From positions 1-5,428 of the forward strand of contig CAJXXO010000195.1 of the NCBI GenBank assembly GCA_913062655.1: a stretch of DNA of 5,428 nt, read 5' to 3'. This document shows, one piece after another, positions 1 to 5,428 of the stretch. A program made the translations under genes and the position numbers. Position 1 is the first letter of the stretch. Every line of letters begins with the position of its first letter. This DNA comes from an uncultured Bacteroidota bacterium. GTDB taxonomy: Bacteria > Bacteroidota > Bacteroidia > Chitinophagales > S012-47. The notes under the pieces are model-generated. The model was not told the DNA's origin and did no database searches. It saw only the letters and a program-made list of their open reading frames with translations.

Positions 1-55
1 TACTGCCCAGCAGGGTAAGCAGGGCTGCCAATATCACAATTCTACCTTTTTGCAT
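1..55 (-). CDS. N-terminus of an exported protein of unknown function, cut by the window edge
   Basis: An ATG (complement of 53-55) opens a frame that stays open to the left edge and gives 18 complete codons, reading MQKGRIVILAALLTLLGS. A short positive start (K3, R5) followed by an unbroken hydrophobic stretch (I6-L16) is typical of a Sec signal peptide or an N-terminal membrane anchor. No cleavage site is visible before the edge. The gene is divergent from the glycosyltransferase, with a 69-base spacer, and a TAnnTTTG-type -7 element lies 46 bases upstream of the ATG, which supports a real start here. I cannot name a family from so few residues. Chance could produce a short open frame, but the signal-peptide pattern and the promoter box together make a real gene more likely than not. 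Confidence 0.55.
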   Translation of the reverse strand, partial: MQKGRIVILAALLTLLGS

Positions 56-100
56 AGTTTGGTCTTTCGATAGCTTAACGGGAATGGGGCTGTCTTGGTG

Positions 101-108
101 CAAAAATA
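101..108 (-). promoter_or_regulatory. Candidate Bacteroidota -7 promoter box for the leftward exported-protein gene
   Basis: On the minus strand this reads TATTTTTG, a full match to the Bacteroidota housekeeping -7 consensus TAnnTTTG. Transcription would start near 93-96 and give a leader of about 40 bases before the ATG at 55. The partner -33 element (TTG, about 19 bases further upstream, near 128-130) is not clearly present; that site reads TGA on the minus strand. The call therefore rests on one box and its position. Confidence 0.4.
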
Positions 109-124
109 CCTGATTTTCTAACGC

Positions 125-1195
125 TTGTCATCTGTGAGAGCCAAAAACGTGCTGGTAGCCATTTTGAATTGGGGCATCGGGCATGCTACTAGAATGGCTC
201 CGGTTATCCGCGCCTTGCAATATAGAGGGGCGCAGGTCACATTAGCTAGTGATGGCGCTGCATTGCAGGTATTGCAGTCAATATTCCCCTCACTGCCTAC
301 CCTCACGCTGCCTGGCTATCAGGTACGGTACCATGCCAAACAGCCTGCCTGGTGGGCCACACTGCAGCAAGGTCCGATAATTCGAAAGGCCATTGCCGAT
401 GAGCATCGGGCTTTGGTAGCGTGGGTAAAAGACCATCCCACCGATTTGATCCTCTCCGACAATCGCTTTGGGTGTTATGTGCCGGATGTTCCGTCTATTT
501 TCATAACCCATCAATGTCAGCCGGCAGCACCAGGTGTGGGTCGTTGGTTAACGAAACACTGGGCTCGCCAACAAATCCGGTCTTTTGATCAATTGGCAGT
601 AGTGGATCACCCTGCTCTGCAATTGGCCGGCCGCCTTGCACACCCTGCAGGAATAAAAAAACCGGTGGTCTATCTTGGTGGTTTGTCGTCACTTCCCAGC
701 CCCCTGCCAGCATCTCCGGCCAAGTGTGATTATCTTGTTTTACTATCCGGGCCAGAGCCACAGCGAACAGTATTGGAAGAGGCTGTGCTGGGCCAGATGT
801 CTTCCCTATCCGGGAAAGTGGTGGTGGTTGGTGGCAATCCGCGGGGACCGCTGCAAGACCATCCTCATTATCATGCTTACCTGTCACCTGCGGAATTGTT
901 TACCTACTGGCAGCAGGCACGGTATATCATCGGGCGGGCCGGGTACAGTACGTTGATGGATATAGCGGTTACCGGTAAGGCCGCTTGTGTGATCCCTACA
1001 CCGGGGCAACCGGAGCAGGAATACCTGGCGGAGCTATGGGCTGCAAGAGGTTGGGTGCTGTCGCAACAGCAGCGCCACCTTTCACTTGGCGATATGGCGC
1101 AACAATTGAAAGCTTTTCAGCCTGGCTTTCCTGCTCAAGTGGAAAGCTATTTTAACCATTACCCGGCAGTGGTAGATCAGTGGCTCTCGATCTGA
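125..1195 (+). CDS. MurG-like (GT28 / GT-B fold) glycosyltransferase
   Basis: Predicted cytoplasmic nucleotide-sugar glycosyltransferase of about 356 residues, near the usual length for GT-B enzymes. The N-terminal domain starts with a beta-strand (NVLVAILNW) running into GIGHATR (residues 17-23), the glycine-rich loop seen in MurG-like proteins. A second conserved-looking patch is LSDNRFG (110-116). The C-terminal domain has GRAGYST (270-276) followed by PTPGQPEQEY (291-300), matching the SG.GT...P.p.qd..eQ donor-binding region of the family. No signal peptide or membrane segment is seen. The start is uncertain: an in-frame TAA at 119-121 rules out anything earlier, so initiation must be at TTG 125 or GTG 134 (353 residues). 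The GTG leaves the usual short lead into the first strand. Neither has a Shine-Dalgarno sequence. The 3' end overlaps murI tail to tail. Acceptor and donor are unknown; a role in envelope glycans is inferred from fold and neighbours only. Confidence 0.82.
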   Translation: MSSVRAKNVLVAILNWGIGHATRMAPVIRALQYRGAQVTLASDGAALQVLQSIFPSLPTLTLPGYQVRYHAKQPAWWATLQQGPIIRKAIADEHRALVAWVKDHPTDLILSDNRFGCYVPDVPSIFITHQCQPAAPGVGRWLTKHWARQQIRSFDQLAVVDHPALQLAGRLAHPAGIKKPVVYLGGLSSLPSPLPASPAKCDYLVLLSGPEPQRTVLEEAVLGQMSSLSGKVVVVGGNPRGPLQDHPHYHAYLSPAELFTYWQQARYIIGRAGYSTLMDIAVTGKAACVIPTPGQPEQEYLAELWAARGWVLSQQQRHLSLGDMAQQLKAFQPGFPAQVESYFNHYPAVVDQWLSI

Positions 1196-2007
1196 TCCCA
1201 AATGGGTACATGTTCCAGCGAGATGTCCTCTTGAAAGAAAAGTCTGGCGGTCTGCTCAAAAGAATGGGTATAGTCTGACACCATAAAGTGGTGGGTTGAT
1301 GCAGGGCCTTCATGCAACAGGCCAAAGCGCTGTAAACGCTGTTGCACCGACTGCGCCACCACATCAGTAGAATCCATTACCGGTACTTTACCCTGCAGAT
1401 GATCTTCAATAGCCGTTTTGATGAGCGGATAGTGGGTACAGCCCAGAATAAGTGCGTCAATGTGTAGGAAATCCGGGTAATTGAGGTAGGCTTCAATAAT
1501 CGTGTGGCTGATCTGATTGTCAAAATATCCTTCTTCTATCATGGGCACCAGGAGTGGGGTGGCCAGGCTGGCCACCTGGAGCTCAGCCGCTATGGAGCGA
1601 ATGCGTTTTTCGTAGGTGTTGCTTTGAATGGTGCCCTTTGTGCCTATCACACCTATTCGTTTTACAGCAGGTAGTTTTAGCGTAGCCTTCACCACCGGAT
1701 CGATTACGTTGATGATGGGTATTTGGTCGCCAAACTTAAATTGCAGGTGCTCGTGGGCCACTGCTGAGGCGGTATTACAGGCAATCACCACCATCTTGCA
1801 GCCTTTGTCCAGCAGATACTGCGTTATACTTTCCGCATAATGTAGTATGGCTTCTGACGATTTGTCTCCGTACGGCAGGTGGGCCGTGTCGCCAAAGTAG
1901 AGTAGCTGTTCGTTTGGCAGATGGTCGTGAATGGCCTTAGCCACGGTGAGTCCGCCAATGCCGGAGTCGAAAATACCGATGGGCTGATTAGGCTGCAAGT
2001 GCTCCAT
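1177..2007 (-). CDS. murI: Glutamate racemase
   Basis: Interconverts L- and D-glutamate without a cofactor, supplying D-glutamate for the peptidoglycan stem peptide; cytoplasmic. From ATG 2007 the protein is 276 residues, near family length. Both halves of the Asp/Glu racemase fold carry their signatures: PIGIFDSGIGGLTV (residues 9-22, with the conserved Asp14 and Ser15), YFGDTAHLPYG (37-47), the first catalytic cysteine in IACNTASA (Cys77), and the second in LGCTHYPL (Cys190, followed by His192). All expected catalytic residues are present. The frame extends to a GTG at 2031, but that codon lies inside the stem of a terminator hairpin and adds eight residues of no evident homology, so ATG 2007 is preferred. 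It is last in the bamA-ompH-ompH-murI order, 60 bases after the preceding gene, so it may depend on read-through or on its own weak promoter. It overlaps the convergent glycosyltransferase by 19 bases. Confidence 0.96.
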   Translation of the reverse strand: MEHLQPNQPIGIFDSGIGGLTVAKAIHDHLPNEQLLYFGDTAHLPYGDKSSEAILHYAESITQYLLDKGCKMVVIACNTASAVAHEHLQFKFGDQIPIINVIDPVVKATLKLPAVKRIGVIGTKGTIQSNTYEKRIRSIAAELQVASLATPLLVPMIEEGYFDNQISHTIIEAYLNYPDFLHIDALILGCTHYPLIKTAIEDHLQGKVPVMDSTDVVAQSVQQRLQRFGLLHEGPASTHHFMVSDYTHSFEQTARLFFQEDISLEHVPIWDQIESH

Positions 2008-2013
2008 AGGTCG

Positions 2014-2048
2014 AAAATAAGAAAAGCCCACCGTCAGGTGAGCTTTTC
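2014..2048 (-). terminator. Intrinsic terminator after the second ompH gene, just before murI
   Basis: The arms GAAAAGC (2021-2027) and GCTTTTC (2042-2048) pair, as do CACC (2029-2032) and GGTG (2037-2040). One C/A mismatch (2028/2041) separates the two helices and the loop is four bases (2033-2036). Read leftward, the hairpin is followed by TTATTTT (2020 down to 2014), a U-rich tail. It starts 19 bases after the ompH-2 stop and ends 6 bases before the murI ATG. This would end or attenuate the bamA-ompH transcript before murI. Confidence 0.72.
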
Positions 2049-2067
2049 CATTGAGTTGTCCTTGATT

Positions 2068-2565
2068 TTACAGCCCGAGTTTGGTACGTACGGCTGCGGT
2101 AATGTTTTCGTTCTCATCAGCGTATAATACACTGTTTTCTTCCAGCACATACTTGAGTCCATTCTCTTGTGCCACCTCCTTTATGGCATCATCCACCTTA
2201 GTGATGATCGGCTCATACAGGGATTCCCGCTTGTTCACAATATCCTGTTGTGCCGCTTGTCCAAAGGCATTGATACGTGCTTCCAAATCCTGTAATTCCT
2301 TAGCACGGATCTGAAGTACAGCCTCGCTCAATGAGTCGGCTTCCCCTTGTAGTTTAGCCAATTTCAAGCTGTATTCCTGCTCCATTTCCTTGCGTTGCTG
2401 GTCCAGGCTTTGTGCATATTTTTCGAGTTGCTTATCTGCCTGCGCTTTCTCTGGCATGGCCTCTATCAGTTCCATGTAGCTCACATAGCCGATATTTTGT
2501 GCAAATACCGTGGCACCTACCATCATGAAAGCCGCTACAAATAAGGCTTTGATTGTCAATTTCAT
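2068..2565 (-). CDS. OmpH/Skp-family periplasmic chaperone (second tandem copy, 'ompH-2')
   Basis: 165-residue exported protein. Residues 1-22 form a Sec signal peptide (MKLTIK, hydrophobic core, then VFA before Q23). The mature part opens with the OmpH signature IGYVSYMELIEAMPE, then a long heptad-like, Gln/Glu/Lys-rich helical stretch (about 40-115), and returns to a core segment (ITKVDDAIKEVAQENGLKYVLEE). This is the Skp layout: a small trimerising core with two long helical arms that hold unfolded outer-membrane proteins. By hand count the mature protein is clearly acidic (about 17 Lys/Arg against 27 Asp/Glu), unlike the basic E. coli Skp. It lacks the SS.GSSMLFASP segment near the C-terminus of its neighbour and has NSVLYADENENIT there instead. 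It lies 29 bases after the first copy, probably on the same transcript. The leader AAATTAAGAAGCG is A-rich with no strong Shine-Dalgarno sequence. The exact client range cannot be inferred. Confidence 0.9.
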   Translation of the reverse strand: MKLTIKALFVAAFMMVGATVFAQNIGYVSYMELIEAMPEKAQADKQLEKYAQSLDQQRKEMEQEYSLKLAKLQGEADSLSEAVLQIRAKELQDLEARINAFGQAAQQDIVNKRESLYEPIITKVDDAIKEVAQENGLKYVLEENSVLYADENENITAAVRTKLGL

Positions 2566-2594
2566 CGCTTCTTAATTTAGTTGAGTTTGAATTT

Positions 2595-3107
2595 TTAGTA
2601 ACCGAGTTCTTTCAGAATGTCTTCGCTCTTGTCGTATCTCGGGGAGGCAAACAGCATACTACTGCCTGCGCTGGATTTGTCAAAGATAAAATCATAGTTC
2701 CGGCTTTCCGCCAAATCCTTGATGGCATTATACACGCGATCCTGGATTGGCTTTACCAGTTCCTGGCGCTTTTCAAATAGTTCGCCCTCGTAGCCAAACT
2801 TCTGCTTCTGGTATTCCTTTACCTCTTTTTCCTTCTGAATGATTTCTTCCTCTTTCCTACGCTTAGTCTGCTCATCCATCAGGTACTGTTCGGCTTGAAA
2901 CTTCTTGTACAGCCGGTCGATCTCTGCATATTTATCTTCGATCTCCTGCTTCCATTGTGCAGCTATGGCATCCAGGTCTTTTTGGGCTTGTTGGTATTCC
3001 GGAATCTTTTCCAGAATGTACTCTGTGTCGACATACGCAAAGCGCTGCGCGTTGACGCTAAAGGCGGTCAGTACTACCACCGCTACAGCTAACCATAAGC
3101 GTTTCAT
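2595..3107 (-). CDS. OmpH/Skp-family periplasmic chaperone (first tandem copy, 'ompH-1')
   Basis: 170 residues from ATG 3107. Residues 1-20 are a signal peptide (MKRLWL, then AVAVVVLTAF, ending VNA before Q21). The mature protein begins RFAYVDTEYILEKIPEY, the classic OmpH opening. A long charged coiled-coil region (about 40-115, including KRRKEEEIIQKEKE) follows, and the end returns to the core with NYDFIFDKSSAGSSMLFASP and a final helix EDILKELGY. Expected role: trimeric periplasmic holdase passing outer-membrane proteins to BamA, whose gene ends 23 bases upstream. An in-frame ATG at 3113 would add two residues. ATG 3107 is preferred because the A-rich AAAAAG (3115-3120) then sits 7 bases upstream, against 1 base for the other. 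The protein is mildly acidic by hand count (about 27 Lys/Arg against 33 Asp/Glu). The two copies share layout and the opening Q-x-x-x-Y-V pattern but are strongly diverged, so the duplication is old. Confidence 0.93.
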   Translation of the reverse strand: MKRLWLAVAVVVLTAFSVNAQRFAYVDTEYILEKIPEYQQAQKDLDAIAAQWKQEIEDKYAEIDRLYKKFQAEQYLMDEQTKRRKEEEIIQKEKEVKEYQKQKFGYEGELFEKRQELVKPIQDRVYNAIKDLAESRNYDFIFDKSSAGSSMLFASPRYDKSEDILKELGY

Positions 3108-3130
3108 AAGCATTCTTTTTAGTCATTTTT

Positions 3131-5428
3131 TTAATCGGGCTCAAATCCTAAGCGGAACTGGAAGGCTCCATTATTCAGGACGTCCCCAAATGGTCTCCCT
3201 TGTATGTTATCAAGAGGTATGCCATAATCGAAACCAAGCAAGCCAAACATAGGTAAAAACAAGCGCAAACCTATACCAGCAGAGCGTCTCAGGTTAAATG
3301 GATTATAGTATTCCCAATCGGCATAAGAGTTACCCCCTTCCAGAAAAGTGCGTACAAAAATGGTACTGGATTGCTGCAAACTGATCGGATAACGAAGATC
3401 GAGGGTGAATTTATTAAAGATCGGGGCATTTTGCTCGCGGATACCATTTTCCGGATCGGCACCCACGGGGAAGAAGAAGTTTTCCGTACCCTGCAATGAG
3501 ATGATATCGGTACCTTCCAAAATGAAGCCGCCCGCTAGACCATCACCGCCCATACGAAAACGCTCGAAGGGTGAAATGCCCGTTACCTCCCGGTTGTAAG
3601 CGCCCAGGTAGCCCAACTTGGCCACGGCACGCAATACCAATTTGCGTTTGCCCTGCTCCTCGGAGCCTGCCACCAGTTGGAACCACTCCGCATTGAATCG
3701 CCACTTGTGGTATTCGATAAAACGGTATCGGTCAGCGCCATTGTAAGAAGCCTCATCCCGGAAAAGGGAATATGGTGGGGTGAATTGGGCGGTCAGTGAG
3801 ATATTTGAACCTCCGTGCGGGAAGTTTGGATTACCCACGGTCGATACACGCGACAAGGTTTCCCTAAGGAAGAAGTTGTTGCTGGTACCATCCGATAATA
3901 TGAAGTCGGTATAGTTCTGCAGCTTGTAGGTCTCAAAGTTCAGAGAAGAGGTGAGGAAAAAGTAGTCGTCTGGCCAGCGAAGCCGCTTACCGTAGGCTAA
4001 GGTTATCCCTCGGGTGTTCAGATATCTTGCCGCAGGGTCACTTTGTCGCAATCCTGAAGGATTGAAGGATGTGATATTGAAGCTTACACTCAGGGAATTA
4101 GGCTTCTTGCCGCCAAACCAGGGCTCGGTGAAGGAGAAGGTGTAGGACTGTAGGAATCTACCCCGCGTCTGTAACCGGAATGACAATTGCTGACCATCAC
4201 CGGCTGGCAGGCCTTTTTTCAATTCTTCCCAACTCAGCAGCTTACGTAAGGAAAAGTTGTTGAACACGATACCGGCACTACCAAACACACCGGCTACTTG
4301 TCCACCCCATCCGGCCGATAACTCGATCTGGTCGGAGGGTTTTTCCACTACGGTATATTCAATATCAACTGTACCATTTTCAGGCGAAGGAATGGGCTCG
4401 ATACCTAGCTGCTCAGGGTCAAAGAAGCCGAGAGCCGCAATCTCACGCTGCGAACGAATGAGGTCTGAACGGCTGAATTTATTGCCGGGCAAAGTACGTA
4501 GCTCCCTGCGAATCACACGCTCAGATGTCTTGTCATTTCCTTTGATGACAATCTCATCGATGGTGGCTTGTGGCCCTTCCACAATGCGAATCTCCACATC
4601 GATACTATCTTCCACTATCCGTACTTCATTGGGGGTGATGCGGAAAAACAGGTATCCATCGTCCATGTAAAGCGAGCTGATATCCTGCCCGTTCATATCG
4701 AAAAACAACCGCTGATCAAGCAGTTCTTGATTGTAGATGTCCCCCTTTTGTATGTCCAGTATAGCAGATAGCAATTCATCGGGGTACTTCTGGTTGCCAT
4801 TCCACGTAATGTGGCGGAAGTAGTAGCGCTGCCCCTCGTCCACATCCATTTTGATGACAAGATTCTCTGGATCCGCTTGGTACAGTGTGTCTACCTGCAC
4901 CCGCGCATCACGGTACCCCAGGCTATTGTAGTAATTGACAATCAGTTGCTGGTCGTCTTCGAATAGATCTTCCTGAAACTTGGAGCCCTTGAAGATGCGG
5001 AGGGTCACCTTGTTTTGCATGAAGTCGCGTACACGCTTGTACGAGATATTGCCCAGCACATCGAGGACAGACTCCTGGTTAGTGGTGTCTACCTTGGAGA
5101 AAAATTCTTTTGGCCTTAATTTGAATTGGGTGCGCTGTTTGGTTTCTTTCATCAAGCTACGCAGCTTGGCATCGGATACGGCTTCATTGCCGGTAAAGTC
5201 AATCGTCTTGATCTTGACTTTGCGGCCTTTGTCCACATCTACGAACAGCATTACCGTATTGGGAGCCACGGTATCTGCCTTCAGCGTGAATTTTACGCTG
5301 TTGTTGATGAAGCCTTTATCGCTGTAATATGCGTCAACAATGTTTTCTATACGGTTTTTCTGGTAGTCGGTCACCGGGTCGCCACGGGTCAGGCGAATTT
5401 TTTCCCGGATGTCATCAACTTCACTATC
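3131..5428 (-). CDS. bamA: Outer-membrane protein assembly factor BamA (5' end outside the window)
   Basis: Core insertase of the BAM machine in the outer membrane (Omp85 family). The frame is open through the right edge: 765 residues are visible, starting DSEVDDIREKIR, so the GTG at 5374 is internal and not the start. Visible layout, numbered from the first visible residue: the rest of a POTRA domain (1-68), probably POTRA2; POTRA3 (69-199, enlarged by an apparent insert at about 105-144); POTRA4 (200-285); POTRA5 (286-363, with GNDKTSERVIRRELR and GFFD); then the 16-strand barrel (about 366-762). Supporting motifs are FTEPWFGG, NPNFPHGG and the loop-6 lead-in PFERFRMGGDGL (620-631). POTRA1 and the signal peptide should lie beyond 5428. 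Oddities: the usual loop-6 RG(F/Y) appears as QGT (646-648), and the C-terminus FQFRLGFEPD has three residues after the final aromatic. It is the first visible gene of the bamA-ompH-ompH block. The family call is secure; POTRA boundaries are by eye. Confidence 0.95.
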   Translation of the reverse strand, partial: DSEVDDIREKIRLTRGDPVTDYQKNRIENIVDAYYSDKGFINNSVKFTLKADTVAPNTVMLFVDVDKGRKVKIKTIDFTGNEAVSDAKLRSLMKETKQRTQFKLRPKEFFSKVDTTNQESVLDVLGNISYKRVRDFMQNKVTLRIFKGSKFQEDLFEDDQQLIVNYYNSLGYRDARVQVDTLYQADPENLVIKMDVDEGQRYYFRHITWNGNQKYPDELLSAILDIQKGDIYNQELLDQRLFFDMNGQDISSLYMDDGYLFFRITPNEVRIVEDSIDVEIRIVEGPQATIDEIVIKGNDKTSERVIRRELRTLPGNKFSRSDLIRSQREIAALGFFDPEQLGIEPIPSPENGTVDIEYTVVEKPSDQIELSAGWGGQVAGVFGSAGIVFNNFSLRKLLSWEELKKGLPAGDGQQLSFRLQTRGRFLQSYTFSFTEPWFGGKKPNSLSVSFNITSFNPSGLRQSDPAARYLNTRGITLAYGKRLRWPDDYFFLTSSLNFETYKLQNYTDFILSDGTSNNFFLRETLSRVSTVGNPNFPHGGSNISLTAQFTPPYSLFRDEASYNGADRYRFIEYHKWRFNAEWFQLVAGSEEQGKRKLVLRAVAKLGYLGAYNREVTGISPFERFRMGGDGLAGGFILEGTDIISLQGTENFFFPVGADPENGIREQNAPIFNKFTLDLRYPISLQQSSTIFVRTFLEGGNSYADWEYYNPFNLRRSAGIGLRLFLPMFGLLGFDYGIPLDNIQGRPFGDVLNNGAFQFRLGFEPD

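Noticed and set aside
84..112. ATG at 84 as an upstream start for the glycosyltransferase
   Set aside because: It is in a different frame and meets a stop after nine codons, at 111-113.
1175..1197. Inverted repeat GATCAG / CTGATC spanning both convergent stop codons, as a shared terminator
   Set aside because: The stem is only 6 bases with an 11-base loop, and no T-tract follows on either strand. The symmetry largely comes from the two TGA stop codons in a GATC context.
2029..2031. GTG as the murI start
   Set aside because: It lies inside the terminator hairpin and adds eight residues without family resemblance; ATG 2007 gives the normal short lead into the first strand.
3061..3126. Short out-of-frame reading frame (MTKKNAYETLM...) beginning between bamA and ompH-1, as a leader peptide
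   Set aside because: It is about 21 codons, overlaps the ompH-1 signal peptide in another frame, and has no feature beyond an ATG that falls by chance in the A-rich leader.
4257..4670. A 137-codon plus-strand open frame inside bamA, and similar opposite-strand frames elsewhere, such as 501-887 inside the glycosyltransferase
   Set aside because: They lie wholly inside genes with clear homology, show low-complexity Ser/Arg/Pro composition typical of antisense frames, and have no recognisable domain.
5372..5374. GTG at 5374 as the start of bamA
   Set aside because: The frame stays open for 18 more codons to the window edge, and those codons encode the beginning of the same POTRA domain, so the gene is truncated by the window and not started there.

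Overview
The window looks like chromosomal DNA from a member of the Bacteroidota, possibly of the Cytophagales or a related order. The evidence is the gene order bamA, skp/ompH, skp/ompH, murI on one strand, which I recall as common in that phylum; the absence of Shine-Dalgarno sequences, with A-rich leaders instead; a TAnnTTTG-type promoter element; and the Bacteroidota style of the BamA barrel. The finer placement is inference only.

Layout, left to right. At 1-55 (minus) is the first codons of a secreted or membrane protein that runs off the left edge. A 69-base divergent spacer follows, with a good -7 box for that gene. At 125-1195 (plus) is a MurG-like (GT28/GT-B) glycosyltransferase with a non-ATG start. 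Its end overlaps the end of murI (glutamate racemase, 1177-2007, minus) by 19 bases. At 2014-2048 is an intrinsic terminator reading leftward. To its right, all on the minus strand, are two tandem OmpH/Skp-type periplasmic chaperone genes (2068-2565 and 2595-3107) and a 5'-truncated bamA (3131-5428) that continues past the right edge. Transcription of the block runs right to left: bamA, ompH-1, ompH-2, terminator, murI.

How the genes work together: BamA inserts beta-barrel proteins into the outer membrane. The two Skp-like chaperones would hold unfolded outer-membrane proteins in the periplasm and deliver them to BamA. MurI supplies D-glutamate for peptidoglycan. The glycosyltransferase may act in envelope glycan synthesis, but its substrate cannot be read from the sequence. 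The theme is cell-envelope biogenesis.

I see no mobile element, CRISPR array, tRNA or rRNA, and no clear new system. The observations most worth a second look are in BamA: the loop-6 (V/I)RG(F/Y) motif appears to read QGT, the third visible POTRA region carries an apparent insert of about 40 residues, and the C-terminal beta-signal is followed by a short acidic tail instead of ending in an aromatic residue. No gene-free stretch exceeds 300 bases.
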